Shown: positions 15,931-24,399 of the stretch, piece by piece
How positions within the stretch are numbered: the stretch's first letter is position 1
Layout of the letters: every line of letters begins with the position of its first letter
Source: Ruegeria halocynthiae
GTDB taxonomy: Bacteria; Pseudomonadota; Alphaproteobacteria; Rhodobacterales; Rhodobacteraceae
Assembly: GCF_900106805.1 (NCBI RefSeq)
Contig: NZ_FNNP01000002.1
Span: forward strand, 1 to 64,000
Direction of reading: 5' to 3'
Length of the DNA: 64,000 bases
Notes under the pieces: generated by a model
What the model was told of the DNA's origin: nothing
Seen by the model: the letters and a program-made list of their open reading frames with translations, nothing else
Databases searched by the model: none
Made by a program: the position numbers and the translations under genes

Positions 15931-16980
15931 TTATTGCGCGCTTGCCTTGTCTTCCAGGAACTTCTTGAAGATTTCTACGCCCTTGGCATTGCCATCGGAT
16001 GCGGCTGCAACCTGAGGCCACACATCGGCAATGGACTTCTCACGCATACGTGCAACTTCTTCGTCGCTAAGCATGATCACTTCACCACCGGCATCCCGCA
16101 GGATCTGCAGTGCCTCTTCAACACCTTCCGCATGCAAGCGGCTGGTTTCAAAGTAGGTCTCTTCAAAAACACCATCAATCTTTTCACGCTGCCAGTCGGT
16201 CAGAGCGTTCCAGCTTTGCAGGTTGATAAAGATCTCCTGGTGCTGAGCAGGGTTCCAGCCGGGCATGATCGCATAGTCGATCACTTCGTGGAACGACATG
16301 TCGTCGATGCCACCGGTATCCCAGTAGGTGCCTTCGATCGTGCCCAGTTTGATGGCTGTATAGATTTCACCGCCATTCATCGAAACCGGTGCACCGCCCA
16401 TGGTCGAATGGAAGATGGCCTGAGGTCCACCAGCACGCATTTTGTGCCCTTCGAGATCTTCCATCTTTTCGACGCGGAACTTGGTGAACATCGCGTTCGG
16501 GCCCTGGTTGGTCCAGCCAGCCCAGTGCAGGTTGCGCGCATGTGCCGCTTCCTGAACGATGTCACCTACGCGGTAGTCCGGGTTGCCCCACATGACTTCC
16601 CAGGCTTCGTCAGTGTTGTTGGCACCCATGGCCATACCGAATGCCAGCATGCCTTCTGGCATATCGCCACCATATACCGATCCCCAACCGGCATAGCCGT
16701 CGGTCAGGCCAGCTGCAGCAGCACCAAAAGCTTCTGCACCGCTGACCAGTGCCCCGGCGGGTTCAACGCGGATTTTCACAGTGCCTTCGGTCGCTTTTTC
16801 AACGGCTTCAACCCATGGGATCAGGCCGTTGTCCCAACCGGCATCTGTCTGGTCAAACGCGGGCTGGAAAGTCCACTCGGTAACCTCATCCGGCGGGCCA
16901 TCCTGGGCGACGGCAATGCTCGCGGTCACTGCGATGGCGCCTGCCCACATAGTTGTGTGCATAAACCTGTTTGGTTTCAT
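15931..16980 (-). CDS. TRAP transporter solute-binding protein (DctP)
   Basis: A 349-aa periplasmic binding protein. The signal peptide is MKPNRFMHTTMWAGAIAVTA with cleavage after SIAVAQ. The mature part has DctP features such as KIRVEPAGALVSGAEAFGAA, DLEGHKMRAGGPQAIFHSTM (with the ligand-contact Arg) and TIEGTYWDTGGIDDMSFHEV. It begins with WTFQPAFDQTDAGWDNGLIPW, resembling the branch that binds keto acids or larger organic acids rather than C4-dicarboxylates, but the ligand cannot be named. AGGAGG precedes the start. It lies 67 nt after dctQ and upstream of the stem-loop at 15863. The gene order Q-P-M is less common than P-Q-M. Confidence 0.92.
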   Translation of the reverse strand: MKPNRFMHTTMWAGAIAVTASIAVAQDGPPDEVTEWTFQPAFDQTDAGWDNGLIPWVEAVEKATEGTVKIRVEPAGALVSGAEAFGAAAAGLTDGYAGWGSVYGGDMPEGMLAFGMAMGANNTDEAWEVMWGNPDYRVGDIVQEAAHARNLHWAGWTNQGPNAMFTKFRVEKMEDLEGHKMRAGGPQAIFHSTMGGAPVSMNGGEIYTAIKLGTIEGTYWDTGGIDDMSFHEVIDYAIMPGWNPAQHQEIFINLQSWNALTDWQREKIDGVFEETYFETSRLHAEGVEEALQILRDAGGEVIMLSDEEVARMREKSIADVWPQVAAASDGNAKGVEIFKKFLEDKASAQ

Positions 16981-17047
16981 GTTAGTTCCTCCTCGTTAGT
17001 GGATAAGTTTATGTTCGTAAGAGTTTGAGGTGGTCAGGCCGCTTGAC

Positions 17048-17548
17048 CTAGCTGCCCCCAAAAACGGTTTTCAGATCGCGGAGCAAGTGCTTCAGGACAA
17101 CCAAAAGAACCATGAAACCGCTCAGCGGAATGGCAAACTTGATCGGATAGATCGGAATAGGAATGGACGTTGGCGTTTTCTGGTTGAGCATCAGGGAAAG
17201 CGAAGCCGCCTCGTAACCTTTCCAGATCAGCGCACCTAAGAACAAGATTGCGATGGGGGCTGTCAGCACGTCCAGAATTGCTTTTGATCGCTTGCTTGCG
17301 CTGGCATAGAACAGGTCAAGCTTGACAAAACTGTCATGCTGCAGCGCGTAGACGCCGCCGGTACAGGCCAGCAACACCATTGCAGCCTGAAGCGTCGTAC
17401 CAATCCATTGGGACGGCGCATTCATCACGTAGCGCAAGAACACATCCGACACACCAAATGCCATGCAATACAAAATCAGGAACCAGCCGATACGGCCCAT
17501 GACCTCGGAAATTGCGCTTGTCAACTTTTCCAACCCGCGCATCACCAT
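17048..17548 (-). CDS. TRAP transporter small permease (DctQ)
   Basis: A 166-aa membrane protein with four hydrophobic segments, the DctQ subunit that helps dock the binding protein. The typical segment CMAFGVSDVFLRYVMNAPSQWIG is present after the first helix, and KHLLRDLKTVF closes the protein. It is the first gene of the Q-P-M-usp operon on the minus strand. The start is ATG at 17548, or the third-codon ATG. The 800 bp upstream contain no convincing gene but several hairpins (see 17784-17973), so the operon may have a long structured leader. Confidence 0.9.
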   Translation of the reverse strand: MVMRGLEKLTSAISEVMGRIGWFLILYCMAFGVSDVFLRYVMNAPSQWIGTTLQAAMVLLACTGGVYALQHDSFVKLDLFYASASKRSKAILDVLTAPIAILFLGALIWKGYEAASLSLMLNQKTPTSIPIPIYPIKFAIPLSGFMVLLVVLKHLLRDLKTVFGGS

Positions 17549-18309
17549 CCTGCCCTCACTGTGTTCTTCATGGACCCAAGTTCTCCCTTAAGTTGTCTGT
17601 GCGCCAAGTAGGATTTACCGTTTCTGCAGAAGCAGAGATTTGGCCGGGCATCAGAGATCATTCGATGAAATACGTTCCGCTGCAATCACAACGGTCTGAA
17701 TCCGCTTTGCTTTTGGGTGCCGTCGATCCGGCACCGGTTCAGCATAGCCTATTCTTTCCGCGTCGTGCAAAAACTGTTCGGAAGCTGCGCAAAACGAGGT
17801 TTTGACTATCGCAGCCGGACTGGATGTAACAGCGAACGAACGCGTAGACCAAATAGCCCTCGCAAAAGATCGACGCGAATGTAACTCCTCCAAAACCATG
17901 CGAATGGTCTCCCTCCCTAATCGCATCGAACGATCCGGGTGATCCATTGATGAGCATGGACCGTTCCGGATCGCTACAGCAAACGCTAACAAATTCGACT
18001 GAGAAAGATACAGTTGCCTGAAACAATGGGTACAGATTCTTTTCCATCGAAAATCTGACTGACCTCCCAATCTGATCCGGGCAGGGTCAGTGTAGCCGCG
18101 GAAGCGCTCAAAGCCGCGCGGTGACGCTGTGCATCTCAAACTCATAGAAAGCGCGTAATTACAGGTAGTTAAGTAGATTTCAGACGGTGCTGAAATTACT
18201 GGCTGAACCAGTCATGGTTCCTGCGTGAAACCTGTCGGTGCCAATGGGCTTTTTCTGGTATTTGGCTTTTTGTCGCCTATACTCGGACCACTTGAAAACA
18301 AGGATACAG
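17549..18309. other. Gene-poor 760-bp intergenic region
   Basis: This is the region between the divergent TRAP operon and the MocR gene. Open frames exist on both strands but are rich in Arg and Ser, have no ribosome-binding sites and match no family I recognise. It contains the hairpins described at 17784-17973. A further pair of mutually exclusive small stems lies at 18198-18220 (ACTGG/CCAGT versus GAACC/GGTTC). Confidence 0.6.
17784..17973. ncRNA. Candidate structured RNA or leader (three hairpins)
   Basis: There are three stem-loops within 190 bp. First, 17784-17815: GCTGCG/CGCAGC stacked on CAAAAC-GAG-GTTTTG with a 5-nt bulge. Second, 17895-17908: ACCAT-GCGA-ATGGT with a GNRA-type tetraloop in this orientation. 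Third, 17931-17973: CGATCCGG/CCGGATCG enclosing TCCAT/ATGGA. No gene overlaps. It could be the 5' leader of the dctQPM operon (minus strand) or an independent small RNA. Orientation and function are unknown, and no known riboswitch class is recognised. Confidence 0.35.
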
Positions 18310-18353
18310 TTTGCAATTCGCGCCACAGAATTTGCGATCAGGGCTCGCCACAG
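18310..18353. promoter_or_regulatory. Direct repeat just upstream of mocR start
   Basis: Two imperfect direct repeats lie immediately before the start: TTTGCAATTCGCGCCACAG (18310-18328), and TTTGCGATCAGGGC followed by TCGCCACAG (18331-18353). CGCCACAG is identical in both, 25 bp apart. MocR/PdxR regulators often bind direct repeats near their own promoter, so this is a candidate autoregulatory site. If translation starts upstream, the repeat instead encodes a repeated FAIRA peptide. Confidence 0.4.
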
Positions 18354-18354
18354 T

Positions 18355-19836
18355 ATGACACAAAGATTGAGTATCGATAAATCTCTATCGAGCGGCCTGC
18401 GCGACCAGATTGTCTCGCAGATATCGCGACTCATTTTTGAAGGGTTGATGCCGTCTGGATTGAAGCTGTCTTCGTGCAGGGAACTGGCAAAGGATCTTGA
18501 TGTTTCGATCAATACGGTTGTAGCGGCGTATCGCAAGCTTGAGGAAGAACAACTGATCGAGGCCAGACCGCGCTCGGGTTACTTTGTCTGTTCCGATGTG
18601 GGTGTGCGTACCGACAGCGATGCGGCCGGCAGATCCGACATCAAGCTACGCGCGCCGATCAGCATGAAGCTAAACAAGCTGCGCCGCACTGAAGAGATTG
18701 AGACCATCTCTCGCCCCAACGACTGGTACAGGTACGACTATCCATTTGTTTGCAACCAAATCGATGATGGCGCATTTCCGGTTGCGGACTGGCGCGAATG
18801 CACACGGTTGGCCCTGAACCGGAAAGACCTAAAGATATGGTCTGCGGATGGGCTGTATTCCGACAGCTTCGAATTGATCGAGCAGGTTCGGCAACGTATT
18901 CTGCCGCGTCGTGGCATTTTCGAACCCAATGAGTCGATTCTGATTACTCTGGGTTCGCAAAACGGGTTGTTCATCACCAGCCTGCTGTTTGGTGGCCGCG
19001 ACCGAACTGCCCTAATGGAAGACCCGGGATATCCGGATGCCCGCAAAATTCTCCAGGCAAATTTTGGTAACGTGAACTTTCAACCCATTGATGAAGAGGG
19101 TCTGATTGTAGACGAACGTTTGCGCGATGTTGATCTAGTTTTCGTAACCCCCAATCGTCATCATCCCACGACTGTCACGATGTCCGAGCGGCGTCGACGC
19201 GCGTTGCTGCAGGCTGCAGAAGAGTATGATTTCTACATTGTCGAAGATGACTACGAATGTGATGTGGATTATCGGCACTCGCCATTGCTGCCGCTTCGCA
19301 GCCTGGATGACACCGACCGTTTGATTTATCTGGGGAGCCTCTCCAAGGGGCTCTCACCGGGTTTGCGCCTTGGATATATGGCTGCTGCACCTGAATTTAT
19401 TGATGCTGCGCGCGACTGCCGGGGCATGATGATGCGCCACCCGCCGATGATCTTGCAGCACACGGCTGCCGCTTTTATCAGATTGGGATATTATGATGGA
19501 TTGTTGCGCAGGGTGCGCCAGAACTATGAGCAGCGCTGGCATTTGGCTGACACCACAATTCGCGAGAAACTGCCCGGCTTTCTGAGTGCCGGAGAATTTG
19601 GCGGAACGGTTTTTGTCCTTGCCGATCCCGAAGCCCAGCTGGATGCGTTGACCATCTGTCAAGCAGCCCTGAAGCGCGGCGTTATTGTGGAGCCCATCAG
19701 GCCCTGTTTCTCCGATGCGGTTGAGGGAAAGTTTCACTTCCGTCTTGGTGTCTCGTCAATTCAACCGGGTTTGATCCGGCAGGGAATAGAGGTGTTGTCC
19801 GACGTTGTTTCAGAATTGCGCGCTGCACATCTTTAG
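18355..19836 (+). CDS. MocR/PdxR-like regulator (GntR HTH + aminotransferase fold)
   Basis: A 493-aa regulator. Residues 10-75 form a GntR winged HTH (LRDQIVSQISRLIFEGLMPSG, then KDLDVSINTVVAAYRKLEEE). The rest is a class I/II aminotransferase fold with the PLP lysine in YLGSLSKGLSPGLRLGYM and the conserved Asp/Tyr region FYIVEDDYECD. MocR proteins sense PLP or PLP-amino-acid adducts; known members control pdxST, GABA or taurine genes. The start at 18355 is preferred since the conserved HTH begins shortly after, but no Shine-Dalgarno is evident and the frame is open to 18238. It is divergent from the TRAP operon about 800 bp away. The target is not evident. Confidence 0.87.
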   Translation: MTQRLSIDKSLSSGLRDQIVSQISRLIFEGLMPSGLKLSSCRELAKDLDVSINTVVAAYRKLEEEQLIEARPRSGYFVCSDVGVRTDSDAAGRSDIKLRAPISMKLNKLRRTEEIETISRPNDWYRYDYPFVCNQIDDGAFPVADWRECTRLALNRKDLKIWSADGLYSDSFELIEQVRQRILPRRGIFEPNESILITLGSQNGLFITSLLFGGRDRTALMEDPGYPDARKILQANFGNVNFQPIDEEGLIVDERLRDVDLVFVTPNRHHPTTVTMSERRRRALLQAAEEYDFYIVEDDYECDVDYRHSPLLPLRSLDDTDRLIYLGSLSKGLSPGLRLGYMAAAPEFIDAARDCRGMMMRHPPMILQHTAAAFIRLGYYDGLLRRVRQNYEQRWHLADTTIREKLPGFLSAGEFGGTVFVLADPEAQLDALTICQAALKRGVIVEPIRPCFSDAVEGKFHFRLGVSSIQPGLIRQGIEVLSDVVSELRAAHL

Positions 19837-19893
19837 GGAGTTAAATCAGGGTGCGAACGGACCATGTTCTAGTCCGTGACCATGTGCCGTGGG

Positions 19894-20109
19894 TTAGTCA
19901 TTGAGCGCCGATTTTTGCTCACCCAACAGGCGTGAGATCAGACTAGATAACAGGCTCAGGACATACCAGGTCAGCAGAAAGCCGACACATTCCAGGGCAA
20001 ATGAACCCCATTTGTAGAACAGGTCAGCAATGACAAAGGAAATCAATAGCCACGGCCCTTCCTGACGTACGAATGCTTTGACACCTTGTGACTTAATGGC
20101 TCTGTGCAT
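19894..20109 (-). CDS. Small predicted membrane protein, unknown
   Basis: A 71-aa protein with two hydrophobic segments (WLLISFVIADLFYKW and FALECVGFLLTWYVLSLLSSL) and a basic N-terminus, so probably inner-membrane with both ends in the cytoplasm. GAGGA lies eight nt before the ATG. It follows the BNR-like gene by 34 nt on the same strand and may share its transcript. No family recognised. A possible stem (ACGGAC/GTCCGT, 19857-19877) follows it toward the MocR stop. Confidence 0.6.
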   Translation of the reverse strand: MHRAIKSQGVKAFVRQEGPWLLISFVIADLFYKWGSFALECVGFLLTWYVLSLLSSLISRLLGEQKSALND

Positions 20110-20143
20110 GATGCTGATCCTCGATTTCTAGTAATGTAATGGG

Positions 20144-21418
20144 TTAAACAATAACAAGGGGATGACGCCGCGGTACGTCATAACGCTGCTGCGCGAACCA
20201 GGTCATCGTCGGTTCAATATCGCTTTGGGTGTTTCCACCTTGCAGCGTGTAACCGGCGGCCAGCCAGGTGAAGCCGTCATCGGTTACCTCAGCGCAGTTC
20301 GTGTAATCGCCCCATTTCCCCAAGCCAGGGGTATCGGTGCCCTGTCGTGCCAGGGCCAACCGCCAAATCTGATCAATGTCGTCATACGATCCGACAACAT
20401 GGCTCGGGTGCAGATTGCCTCCGCCCGCGAAGACCGACAGGCCGACATCGCCAAACCGGTTGACCGCAGTCGATGGGTAGGCAAACGCAATCTGGTTGTT
20501 CCAGATATCGGGCTCGTCGATCAGTGACATGGTAGTTTCGTCAATGCGCACGGTTCGAATAAATGGGCGAGGCCTGTTCGCCTGTCGGTTGGCCGTCCAC
20601 ATGAAACCCAGCACACCGCGCCCCAGCCATCCGGCGGTTATGCGTGGGTCGGTGCGTGACATCCAGTCCCCGGTGGTGGTTTGTGAAGAGTAATTGCCAG
20701 CAAACCAGGGTGTGATTTCAATGTCGAACTCGTCAACGTCCGGAGAGTTTTCGGGCCATCTAAAAATGCGAATCTGCGAGTTCGTGTTGTGACTGGCAAA
20801 ATACATAGCATTGCGCGCGCCCTGAACACAGCGCAGGGAAAAGTTGTCTTCCGTTTCGAATATGTCGAAGGATAACGCGGCTGCGGCTGCGAGTTCGTCC
20901 AGTGAAATCCGCAGGATGACCGAACGCGCAAAAAGGTTGCTTCCGGCCGAGAACACGTTTGTGCCCGCGTACACATAGTTCTCGGACAGTGACACGTGGT
21001 TGTAATCGAACCACTCATTGCTCCACGTTGGATCGATCCCTGCGGGTGTGAAATCCCAAAGGTTCCATGTGTCGTTGCCAAGGGTGCGACCTTGCTTGAC
21101 GGCGACCCTCAGCGTGTTGGTGCCGCCCTGTTCAATATATTGAAGCAGCCAGATCAACAGATCCCGGCTTGGGTCGTAGATCGTGGTCTGATCGCAGCAG
21201 AATCCTCCGTCCACAGGTGGAAATAATGTAAACGGGCTCATATGAGACCAGCTTTGGCCACCGTCCAAAGACCGGCTTGCATACCAGTTGCCTGTGGCCA
21301 AAATCTGATTGCCATTGTTGGATACCGTCGGCTCGCCCACGGTTGAAGTTTGGCCGTTGGTATCGAAATCCGTCAGGTTTACCGTGTTAAATATTCTTGG
21401 CTGATGGGTCGAGGGCAT
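20144..21418 (-). CDS. Hypothetical protein with BNR/Asp-box-like repeat
   Basis: A 424-aa protein of unknown function. SRSLDGGQSW near residue 50 fits the sialidase Asp-box (S-x-D-x-G-x-x-W), and the repeated strand-like segments with Trp and Gly suggest a beta-propeller. No signal peptide is visible (MPSTHQPRIFNTVNLTDFDT), so export, if any, would need another route. There are few Cys residues. GGAGG precedes the start. It lies between two small unknown genes (80 aa upstream, 71 aa downstream), apparently one operon. Catalytic sialidase residues cannot be identified, so no enzymatic role is claimed. Confidence 0.7.
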   Translation of the reverse strand: MPSTHQPRIFNTVNLTDFDTNGQTSTVGEPTVSNNGNQILATGNWYASRSLDGGQSWSHMSPFTLFPPVDGGFCCDQTTIYDPSRDLLIWLLQYIEQGGTNTLRVAVKQGRTLGNDTWNLWDFTPAGIDPTWSNEWFDYNHVSLSENYVYAGTNVFSAGSNLFARSVILRISLDELAAAAALSFDIFETEDNFSLRCVQGARNAMYFASHNTNSQIRIFRWPENSPDVDEFDIEITPWFAGNYSSQTTTGDWMSRTDPRITAGWLGRGVLGFMWTANRQANRPRPFIRTVRIDETTMSLIDEPDIWNNQIAFAYPSTAVNRFGDVGLSVFAGGGNLHPSHVVGSYDDIDQIWRLALARQGTDTPGLGKWGDYTNCAEVTDDGFTWLAAGYTLQGGNTQSDIEPTMTWFAQQRYDVPRRHPLVIV

Positions 21419-21463
21419 GGCAGCCTCCGTAAATTTTTCCTGTCAAAAAATGCAAACAATTGA

Positions 21464-21706
21464 TTAGTAATCCAGTTCGGTCGAACCCGCGTCGCTACCG
21501 GAACGATCCGAGTTGTCTTCTTCCAGGTCGGGCCCACCCTTTTTGCGGACCTTTGAAACGCGCTCGTCACGTTCGCTCAGCATCTGGGGCGTCATGAGGC
21601 CGGGTGCCCCGGCTCGTTCATCCAATGCGGAATGGGCCGAAGGCTGTGGCCGCATTTCGACCTTGCCTTTGCGGGTTGCTCTCTTTCCACGTGCTTGATT
21701 TGCCAT
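21464..21706 (-). CDS. Small charged hypothetical protein
   Basis: An 80-aa very hydrophilic protein. It has a basic N-terminus (MANQARGKRATRKGK), a central LMTPQMLSERDERVSKVRKKG and an acidic Ser/Asp-rich tail. It is probably largely disordered and has no recognised domain. AGGAGAG precedes the ATG with good spacing, which supports a real gene. It lies 45 nt upstream of the BNR-like gene. The 145-bp stretch between it and the isomerase gene shows nothing notable. Confidence 0.6.
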   Translation of the reverse strand: MANQARGKRATRKGKVEMRPQPSAHSALDERAGAPGLMTPQMLSERDERVSKVRKKGGPDLEEDNSDRSGSDAGSTELDY

Positions 21707-21851
21707 TCAACTCTCCTATCCGTTCGTCAATAAACGCATCCGAATTGGCAGATTGTCAGATGGTGTTGAATGCAACAAATATAGCAGGTTTTGCCCGGTT
21801 TTTCAATTGAACGGGTTGAATGAGGTTCTCACCTTGCTTGCATTTGCCCCG

Positions 21852-23084
21852 CTAAAGCGGAACCATCCTTGACAGGCGGCCCGATGCCGGGAACAGGCAG
21901 GCCTGCAGCGAATGGTAGATGTCTGGCTTGCCGTCAAAGATCGAGGTCACGATCTGCCCAGTTTCATCCACTGCTGGGTACCAGCCACCATGTTGATGAT
22001 CCACAAGTGTTTCATTCGCATAGGTCCAGAGTTTTCTGTACCAGATTTCATCTTCCGGCCGCTTATCCAGTGCAATCAATGCGGCAACCGCACCGATCGC
22101 TTCGGAGACCGGCCACCAGAATCGTGATGCATTGGCGATCTGACCTCCGAAATCCAGCGTGTAGGCCAAGCCGCCGCTGGGCAGCCATGCATCGTCCAGA
22201 GCCTGCTCAATCAAACGGCGCGCTGTATCAGGCGCATCCGAGTCTGGCCGACCAGATAAGTCCCAATGCTGCAGCTGAAGCCGTCCAAGTTCGAACGAGT
22301 GGCCCGGTGTCGTGCCAGCAGGTCGGAACATCGGATCGCCCGCGTATTCACGATCGATCTGCCAGTCGGATGTGTAATGCTCGGGCAACCGCCAGTTTTC
22401 TCCAGCGGCAACTTTACCGATGAAGAAGTCCAGAATTCGACCAGCGCGCGCGCGGTAGATTTCATCGCCTGTCGCCTCATATGCCGCAAGCAGCGCCTCA
22501 ACGCCGTGCATATTCGCATTCATTCCGCGATATGAGGAAAATGGGGTCCAATCTCGGTTCCACTCGTCGCAGAACACCCCTGTGTCTTCCTGCCAAAAAT
22601 GCGTGTCCAAGATGTCTCGGACCTCGGTCAAGAGTCTGTCTGCATCTGGATGACCCGCCTGTTTCGCGCTTGAGGCTGCGAGCAGAACAAAGACATGTCC
22701 GTAAGCAAGCTTGCGATCATCCCTGATCTGGTCTTCTTCCAGCGCCCAGAGAAACCCGGCATGATCCCGATCTTTGTGGTGGCTGTTCAAATAAGCCATG
22801 CCGTGATCAATGATCCCCTCGGCACCCTGAAACCCGGACAGATGCCCCAGAGCATAGGAATGAATCAGACGCGTGGTCGTGTGCAGTTCCTGAAGCTTGC
22901 CGGGTAGCGGGGTGCCGTCAAATCCAAGGATGTAAAAACCCGGCCCGTTTCGACAGCTTGCGCTGAAAAATTCGAGCTGACGAAAGGCCTGTTTCTTCAA
23001 CCATGCGCGGTGCTCGGTTGTATCAAGCCAGAACCCCGGTTCGGATTGCGGGCCCGGCGGTTGAGCGTTGTCTGTTTTCGTCAT
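21852..23084 (-). CDS. AGE-family sugar isomerase (mannose/sulfoquinovose isomerase-like)
   Basis: A 410-aa (alpha/alpha)6-barrel enzyme of the N-acylglucosamine 2-epimerase superfamily. The residues that define the aldose-ketose isomerase branch (YihS, D-mannose isomerase) appear in order: R72 (TTTRLIHSYALG), H193 (MNANMHGVEALLA), H262 (TPGHSFELGRLQ) and H391 (PDIYHSLQACLFP). It should therefore interconvert an aldose and a ketose such as mannose/fructose or sulfoquinovose/sulfofructose. ATG 23084 is chosen over a TTG two codons upstream. It follows the YeiH-type exporter and pta on the same strand, which hints at sulfonate metabolism, but no other sulfoquinovose genes are present. Confidence 0.82.
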   Translation of the reverse strand: MTKTDNAQPPGPQSEPGFWLDTTEHRAWLKKQAFRQLEFFSASCRNGPGFYILGFDGTPLPGKLQELHTTTRLIHSYALGHLSGFQGAEGIIDHGMAYLNSHHKDRDHAGFLWALEEDQIRDDRKLAYGHVFVLLAASSAKQAGHPDADRLLTEVRDILDTHFWQEDTGVFCDEWNRDWTPFSSYRGMNANMHGVEALLAAYEATGDEIYRARAGRILDFFIGKVAAGENWRLPEHYTSDWQIDREYAGDPMFRPAGTTPGHSFELGRLQLQHWDLSGRPDSDAPDTARRLIEQALDDAWLPSGGLAYTLDFGGQIANASRFWWPVSEAIGAVAALIALDKRPEDEIWYRKLWTYANETLVDHQHGGWYPAVDETGQIVTSIFDGKPDIYHSLQACLFPASGRLSRMVPL

Positions 23085-23140
23085 CCCCAAAAGGTCCTGT
23101 GCTGCGCTCTGGCATCAGCGCCGTTCTGCGTGCAGAAATC

Positions 23141-23165
23141 CATCCGCATCAATGATGTACGGATG
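23141..23165. other. Stem-loop upstream of the AGE isomerase gene
   Basis: CATCCG-CATC-AAT-GATG-TA-CGGATG folds into a 10-bp stem with a 2-nt bulge and a 3-nt loop in the 213-bp gap between the exporter and isomerase genes. On the plus strand CTTTTT follows about 10 nt later. On the minus strand it would lie in the isomerase leader. Function unknown. Confidence 0.35.
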
Positions 23166-23297
23166 AGAGGTATCTTTTTCTGGCTCGGCTTGGATTGATG
23201 TTCAACCCCTGAAACGCAAAATCAGCACCCTCGGCATTGTTCAGACGGGGATGCTGATCGTAGACATGATTGGGGTCTTTGCCATGCGGCAGGTGTG

Positions 23298-24329
23298 TCA
23301 GTTTAGAAGAGTGATCCCCGCCAGTATGAATCCGGCAATAAACAGCGTTTCCACAACAATCAGTGCGATGGCAGCACCGCCGACAGACAGAATCTGTTTC
23401 AGGTTCGTCTTCATCCCAACAGCCGCAATCGCAACAAGCAACAGCCAGCGGGACGATTGGCTGAGAAATTCGGAAAGTGCAGCAGGAATCAATCCAAACG
23501 AGGAAGCAGTAGCCAGGACCAGAAACCCCAAAACAAAGCCCGGCAACAACGGTGGACGCTTGCCGTCTTTGTCCATTTCAGCAAAGCCACGGATGATCAG
23601 AGAGGCGACCAGAACCACAGGCGCAAGCATCGCTACGCGGAATAGTTTGACCAGCGTCGCCGTGTCTCCGGTTTGCTCCGAGATTGAGAACCCAGCACCC
23701 ACCACCTGAGCGACGTCATGAATGGTGCCGCCCAGAAACACGCCACCTGCAATCTCGTTCATGCCCAAAGTGCGCACGAGGATCGGATAGGCAATCATCG
23801 CGATGGTGGACAGCACGGTCACGCCCAATACGGTGAAAATCAGCCGCTCTTCCGAGCGTTCGTCTTTTGGCAGAATAGCACTGATCGCCATAGCAGCCGA
23901 CGCGCCGCAGATCGCCACCGACCCAGCGGTCAGAAATGCAAAACGCCATTTGTGGCCAAAGAATCGGGCTACGGAGAGGCCGAAACCGATGGTCAACAAC
24001 ACCCCGGCGATCACGAGGATGATCAGGTCCCACCCCAGACCCAGCATTAACGTCATCGAGACGCGCACCCCCAGCAAAGCCACTCCGAGGCGCAGGAGCG
24101 TCCGTGCAGCAAAGCCGATCCCTTCAACGGTCTTTCCTTCTTCGCCCAGAAAGCTGACCGCGATGCCCAGAAGCAGGGCCAGCAACATCGCCGGGGTTGC
24201 ATAGTGCTCGGACAGGAACTTGGCCGCGACAGCAACGGTCACCGCAATCATGATGCCGGGAAAGAGCGTACGAACGCGGTCTTTGGCCCGTTCGGTGAGA
24301 GACAGGGATGCGGGATTGGCGGACGCCAT
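23298..24329 (-). CDS. YeiH/UPF0324-type membrane exporter
   Basis: A 343-aa polytopic membrane protein of the YeiH (putative sulfate exporter, Cons_hypoth698) family, with about ten hydrophobic segments. Family landmarks are TLLRLGVALLGVRVSM, SVAICGASAAMAISAILP, GGVFLGGTIHDVAQVVGAG and the closing AAVGMKTNLKQIL. Members occur in taurine and sulfoacetate clusters, often with xsc and pta, and are proposed to export sulfite or sulfate. Here pta is directly upstream (70 nt), but xsc is absent. The ATG at 24329 is used rather than a TTG two codons upstream. Sulfite/sulfate export is inferred from relatives. Confidence 0.83.
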   Translation of the reverse strand: MASANPASLSLTERAKDRVRTLFPGIMIAVTVAVAAKFLSEHYATPAMLLALLLGIAVSFLGEEGKTVEGIGFAARTLLRLGVALLGVRVSMTLMLGLGWDLIILVIAGVLLTIGFGLSVARFFGHKWRFAFLTAGSVAICGASAAMAISAILPKDERSEERLIFTVLGVTVLSTIAMIAYPILVRTLGMNEIAGGVFLGGTIHDVAQVVGAGFSISEQTGDTATLVKLFRVAMLAPVVLVASLIIRGFAEMDKDGKRPPLLPGFVLGFLVLATASSFGLIPAALSEFLSQSSRWLLLVAIAAVGMKTNLKQILSVGGAAIALIVVETLFIAGFILAGITLLN

Positions 24330-24399
24330 GATCAATGGTCCTTTGGTCAGAGTGAATGGGTCGCGGGCCTGTGTGCTGTGTCAGGCTGGCTGCCGTTTG

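Noticed and set aside
15886..17028. 380-aa open frame on the plus strand opposite dctP
   Set aside because: Antisense shadow of a well-supported TRAP binding-protein gene; composition (His, Cys, Phe rich) is not protein-like.
17651..18145. 164-aa open frame in the gene-free region
   Set aside because: No ribosome-binding site, no recognisable domain, and it runs through strong hairpins; regarded as chance.
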